25,074 nucleotides of DNA from Coriobacteriaceae bacterium (lineage in GTDB: Bacteria; Actinomycetota; Coriobacteriia; Coriobacteriales; Eggerthellaceae): NCBI GenBank assembly GCA_015062635.1, contig SUUF01000005.1, positions 6,692 to 31,765 on the forward strand, given 5' to 3'. Position 1 is the stretch's first letter. Each line of letters begins with the position of its first letter. Of this stretch, positions 21,904 through 25,074 are shown in pieces. The notes below the pieces were generated by a model that was given only the letters and a program-made list of their open reading frames with translations, searched no databases and had not been told where the DNA came from. The position numbers were made by a program, and so were the translations under genes.

Positions 21904-24900
21904 CTAGCACTTGAAGTAATCCACGCCTGCTTCGAAAATCGGCTGGTACGTATAGCCCGGGAAGTTGGCATACAGGCCGGCGCCGCTGCGCTCGGTGTGG
22001 CCCATCTTGCCGAACACGCGTCCGTCGGGGCTCGTGATGCCCTCGATGGCCCACGTCGAACCGCTCGGGTTCGCATCCCAATTCATGGAAGGAATGCCGA
22101 GCTCGTCGACGTATTGCGTGGCGATCTGCCCGTTTTCCTTCATCTGCTGCAGCAGTTCCTCGCTGGCAACGAAGCGGCCCTCGCCGTTGCTGATGGGCAT
22201 CGTGTGCACCTCGCCCACCTGGCAGCGCGACAGCCACGGAGAAAGCGAGCTCGCCACGCGCGTGCGCACGAGGCGGCTCTGGTGACGGCCGATGCTGTTG
22301 AAGGTGAGGGTCGGGCAATCCGCATCCATCGGGCGGATGTCGCCATAGGGCACGAGGCCGAGCTTGACAAGCGCCTGGAAGCCGTTGCAGATGCCGAGCA
22401 TCAGGCCATCGCGGTTGAACAGCAGGTCGCGCACCGCTTCGGTAACCGCGGGGGCGCGGAAGAACGCCGTGATGAACTTTGCGGAGCCATCGGGCTCGTC
22501 GCCGCCCGAGAAGCCGCCGGGAATCATGATCATCTGGCCCTTGCCAATGGCTTTCACCAGGGCGTTCGTGCTCTCGGCAACCTTTTCGGGCGTCAGGTTG
22601 TTCACGATGAGCGTATTGGTTTGCGCGCCTGCACGCTCGAAGGCGAGCGCCGAGTCGTATTCGCAGTTATTGCCGGGGAATACCGGTATCACCACGCTCG
22701 GCTTGCCGAAATTGCCAGTGATAAGCGTCGTGGGCAGCTGCTCGGCATAGCTCACGGTCTCGACGGGCTTATCGGCTTCCTCGCGGTTGCGGTAGGGGAA
22801 GACGCTTTCGATGCCGCTTGCCCAGGCTTCCTCGAGCTTGGCGAGGTCTATCTCTTCGCCATCGCCGTAGAAGGCATAGGTTTCGGTTGTTGCGCCGATT
22901 TGCACCACATGGGCGAGCGCGGTGCCCGCGGGCATCGGCGCGCCTTCGTTCAGTTCGACGATGAAGCTGCCGTAGGCGGGCATGAACAGCAGGTAGTCGA
23001 GCGCCTCGGAGGTGATGGTGTCATTCAGCGCGATGCCGATGCGGTTGCCCAGGCACATCTTGAAGAGCGCTTCGGCGGTGCAGCCATAGCCCATCGTGCT
23101 CACCGCGGCCGCATCGCCCGATGCGATAAGGTTCTGCACCAGGTCGAACGTTTCTTTCAACGCCTTCGGTTTGGGCGTGATGTCGTCGTCTTGGTAGATG
23201 GGCGAGATGCGGATGACCCGGCGTGCGACATTCTTGAATTCCGGGCTCGAAACGCAATCGATGGTGCCCGTGCCCACCGCGAAGCTCACGAGCGTCGGTG
23301 GCACATCGAGCTGCTCGAAGCTGCCCGACATCGAGTCTTTGCCGCCGATGGCGCCGATGCCCAGGTCGAGTTGCGCCATCAGGGCACCCAGCACTGCACC
23401 GGCCGGTTGGCCCCAGCGCTCGGGCACATCGTGCAACTTCTCGAAGTACTCCTGCAGGCTCAGGTACATCGTGGAAGTCTTGAAGCCGGCGGCCACGAGC
23501 TTGGAGACGCTTTCAACGACCGACAGGTAGGCGCCGCGGAACTGGTCCTTTTCCATCAGGTAGGGGTTGAAGCCCCAGGCCATGCCGCTTGTCGTGGTGG
23601 TCTCGCCGATGACGGGGAACTTCGACACGAGCGCTTGGTTCGGGGTGAGCTGGCGCCTGCCGCCGAACGGGAGCATCACCGTTCCCGCGCCGATGGTGGA
23701 GTCGAAGCGCTCGGAAAGGCCGCGGTTGCAGGCCACGTTCAAGTCGGTGACGAGCGAGGTGAGCTTCTCTTCGAGCGTGCGGCCCTGCCAGCTGGGGTAA
23801 TACTCCTCGCCTTCCAGGATATGCACGTTCACATGCTTGGGCGCGCCGTTGCTGGCGAGGAATTCGCGGCTCAGGTCGACGATGGTGTCGCCGTTCCACA
23901 CCATTTGCACGCGGCCGGTATCGGTGACCTTCGCGACGGGTGTGGCCTCGAGGTTCTCCTTCGTGGCAAGCGCGATGAACGCATCGACGTCCTCGGCGGC
24001 CAGCGCCACCGACATGCGCTCCTGGCTTTCAGAGATGGCAAGCTCGGTGCCATCAAGGCCATCGTACTTCTTGGGAACGCGGTTGAGGTCGATCCACAGG
24101 CTGTCGGCCAGCTCGCCGATGCTCACCGAAACGCCGCCGGCGCCGAAGTCGTTGCAGCGCTTGATCATGCGGCAGGCGGTGCCACGGCGGAAGAGTCGCT
24201 GAATCTTGCGCTCAACCGGCGCATTGCCTTTCTGCACCTCGGCGCCGCATTCCTCGACGCTCGTGGCGGAATGCTCCTTCGAGCTGCCCGTTGCGCCGCC
24301 GATGCCGTCACGGCCGGTACGGCCGCCGAGCAGCACGATGACATCGCCGGGAGCCGGCTCTTCGCGACGCACATGATTGGCGGGCGTCGCGCCCAGCACC
24401 GCGCCGATTTCCATGCGCTTGGCCACGTAACCGGGATGGTAAAGCTCGCTGACCTGCGAGGTTGCCAGGCCAATCTGGTTGCCGTAGCTGGAATAGCCGC
24501 TCGCCGCCGTCGTGACGATCTTGCGCTGCGGCAGCTTGCCGGGCAACGTGTCGGCGACGGGGACGGTCGGATCGCCGGCGCCTGTCACGCGCATGGCTTG
24601 ATATACATAACTGCGGCCGGAAAGCGGGTCGCGGATGGCGCCGCCCACGCAGGTGGCCGCGCCGCCGAACGGCTCGATCTCGGTGGGATGATTGTGCGTC
24701 TCGTTCTTGAACAGGAACAGCCAATCCTCGTCGGTTCCGTTCACGTCGACCTTCACCTTCACGGTGCAGGCGTTCACCTCTTCCGATTCGTCGAGGTTTT
24801 CCATCTGGCCGTGCGCCTTCAGGTATTTCGCGCCGATGGTGCCCATGTCCATCAGGCAGATGGGCTTCCCGTCGCGGCCAAGCTCTTGACGGATGGCCAG

Positions 24901-25074
24901 GTACTTGTCGAATGCCTCCTGCACGATCTCGTCGTCGATTTCGACGTTGTCGAGTACGGTGCCGAACGTGGTATGACGGCAGTGGTCCGACCAATACGTG
25001 TCGACGACTTTGACTTCGGTAATCGTGGGATTGCGCTGCTCGCCGATGAAATACTGCTGGCAGAACTTCAGGTC
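21904..25074 (-). CDS. purL: Phosphoribosylformylglycinamidine synthase, long single-chain form (5' end beyond window)
   Basis: The minus-strand frame is open from the window edge to a TAG at 21904-21906, giving 1056 residues; about 190 N-terminal residues are probably missing. The enzyme converts FGAR, glutamine and ATP to FGAM in purine synthesis. The ATPase part includes TYWSDHCRHTTF (24964-24999) and FKNETHNHPTEIEPFGG (around 24670-24713). The C-terminal glutaminase begins near 22700 (VVIPVFPGNNCEYD) with the nucleophile Cys in LGICNGFQ (codon 22387-22389) and GHTERSG near the end. The fused PurL-PurQ chain with the YWSDHCRHTTF motif matches the long type found in Clostridia, streptococci and Coriobacteriia (TIGR01857-like) rather than the split Bacillus type. 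A GTG at 24924 is internal, not the start, because the upstream residues are conserved. Confidence 0.97.
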   Translation of the reverse strand, partial: DLKFCQQYFIGEQRNPTITEVKVVDTYWSDHCRHTTFGTVLDNVEIDDEIVQEAFDKYLAIRQELGRDGKPICLMDMGTIGAKYLKAHGQMENLDESEEVNACTVKVKVDVNGTDEDWLFLFKNETHNHPTEIEPFGGAATCVGGAIRDPLSGRSYVYQAMRVTGAGDPTVPVADTLPGKLPQRKIVTTAASGYSSYGNQIGLATSQVSELYHPGYVAKRMEIGAVLGATPANHVRREEPAPGDVIVLLGGRTGRDGIGGATGSSKEHSATSVEECGAEVQKGNAPVERKIQRLFRRGTACRMIKRCNDFGAGGVSVSIGELADSLWIDLNRVPKKYDGLDGTELAISESQERMSVALAAEDVDAFIALATKENLEATPVAKVTDTGRVQMVWNGDTIVDLSREFLASNGAPKHVNVHILEGEEYYPSWQGRTLEEKLTSLVTDLNVACNRGLSERFDSTIGAGTVMLPFGGRRQLTPNQALVSKFPVIGETTTTSGMAWGFNPYLMEKDQFRGAYLSVVESVSKLVAAGFKTSTMYLSLQEYFEKLHDVPERWGQPAGAVLGALMAQLDLGIGAIGGKDSMSGSFEQLDVPPTLVSFAVGTGTIDCVSSPEFKNVARRVIRISPIYQDDDITPKPKALKETFDLVQNLIASGDAAAVSTMGYGCTAEALFKMCLGNRIGIALNDTITSEALDYLLFMPAYGSFIVELNEGAPMPAGTALAHVVQIGATTETYAFYGDGEEIDLAKLEEAWASGIESVFPYRNREEADKPVETVSYAEQLPTTLITGNFGKPSVVIPVFPGNNCEYDSALAFERAGAQTNTLIVNNLTPEKVAESTNALVKAIGKGQMIMIPGGFSGGDEPDGSAKFITAFFRAPAVTEAVRDLLFNRDGLMLGICNGFQALVKLGLVPYGDIRPMDADCPTLTFNSIGRHQSRLVRTRVASSLSPWLSRCQVGEVHTMPISNGEGRFVASEELLQQMKENGQIATQYVDELGIPSMNWDANPSGSTWAIEGITSPDGRVFGKMGHTERSGAGLYANFPGYTYQPIFEAGVDYFKC

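Overview
This window looks like chromosomal DNA from a GC-rich anaerobic actinobacterium of the class Coriobacteriia, most likely family Eggerthellaceae. That placement is an inference. It rests on GC-rich codon use throughout, a TorD-type chaperone, a very large ferredoxin-flavin oxidoreductase, a secreted L,D-transpeptidase with ricin-type repeats, and the long single-chain FGAM synthase form. I see no insertion sequence, phage gene, CRISPR array, tRNA or rRNA.

Layout. 1-583: the end of an unidentified gene, overlapped by a TorD/DmsD-like chaperone. 675-4916: a MacB/LolD-type ATPase followed by a giant FtsX-family permease with a coiled-coil ectodomain. 4958-5704 (minus): larB, divergent from a LysR-type regulator (5872-6783). 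The regulator is followed 13 bases later by a secreted L,D-transpeptidase with three predicted beta-trefoils (6797-9091). 9195-10646: an anchored M23-like protein lacking one zinc histidine, and a small basic protein I do not recognise. 10712-12784 (minus): lcp (LytR-CpsA-Psr) then rlmH. 13059-15914: lysA and hom, each followed by a hairpin. 16163-18350: pspA and a membrane protein with a split GIDE-like domain. 18586-21561: a 991-residue iron-sulfur flavoprotein. 21904-25074 (minus): FGAM synthase, whose N-terminus lies beyond the window.

Themes. Several genes concern the envelope: the ABC exporter, L,D-transpeptidase, M23-like protein, LCP ligase and PspA/GIDE pair. lysA and hom belong to aspartate-family biosynthesis, and LysA's substrate meso-diaminopimelate is also a wall precursor. 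The chaperone and the large flavoprotein fit an anaerobic redox lifestyle.

Most of the window is ordinary core genome. The best candidates for something undescribed are the PspA plus split-GIDE module (16163-18350), the multi-domain flavoprotein with an extra cysteine-rich N-terminal module, the triple-trefoil L,D-transpeptidase linked to a LysR gene, and several hairpin or inverted-repeat elements between genes. All functional statements come from reading motifs by eye; no database search was run.
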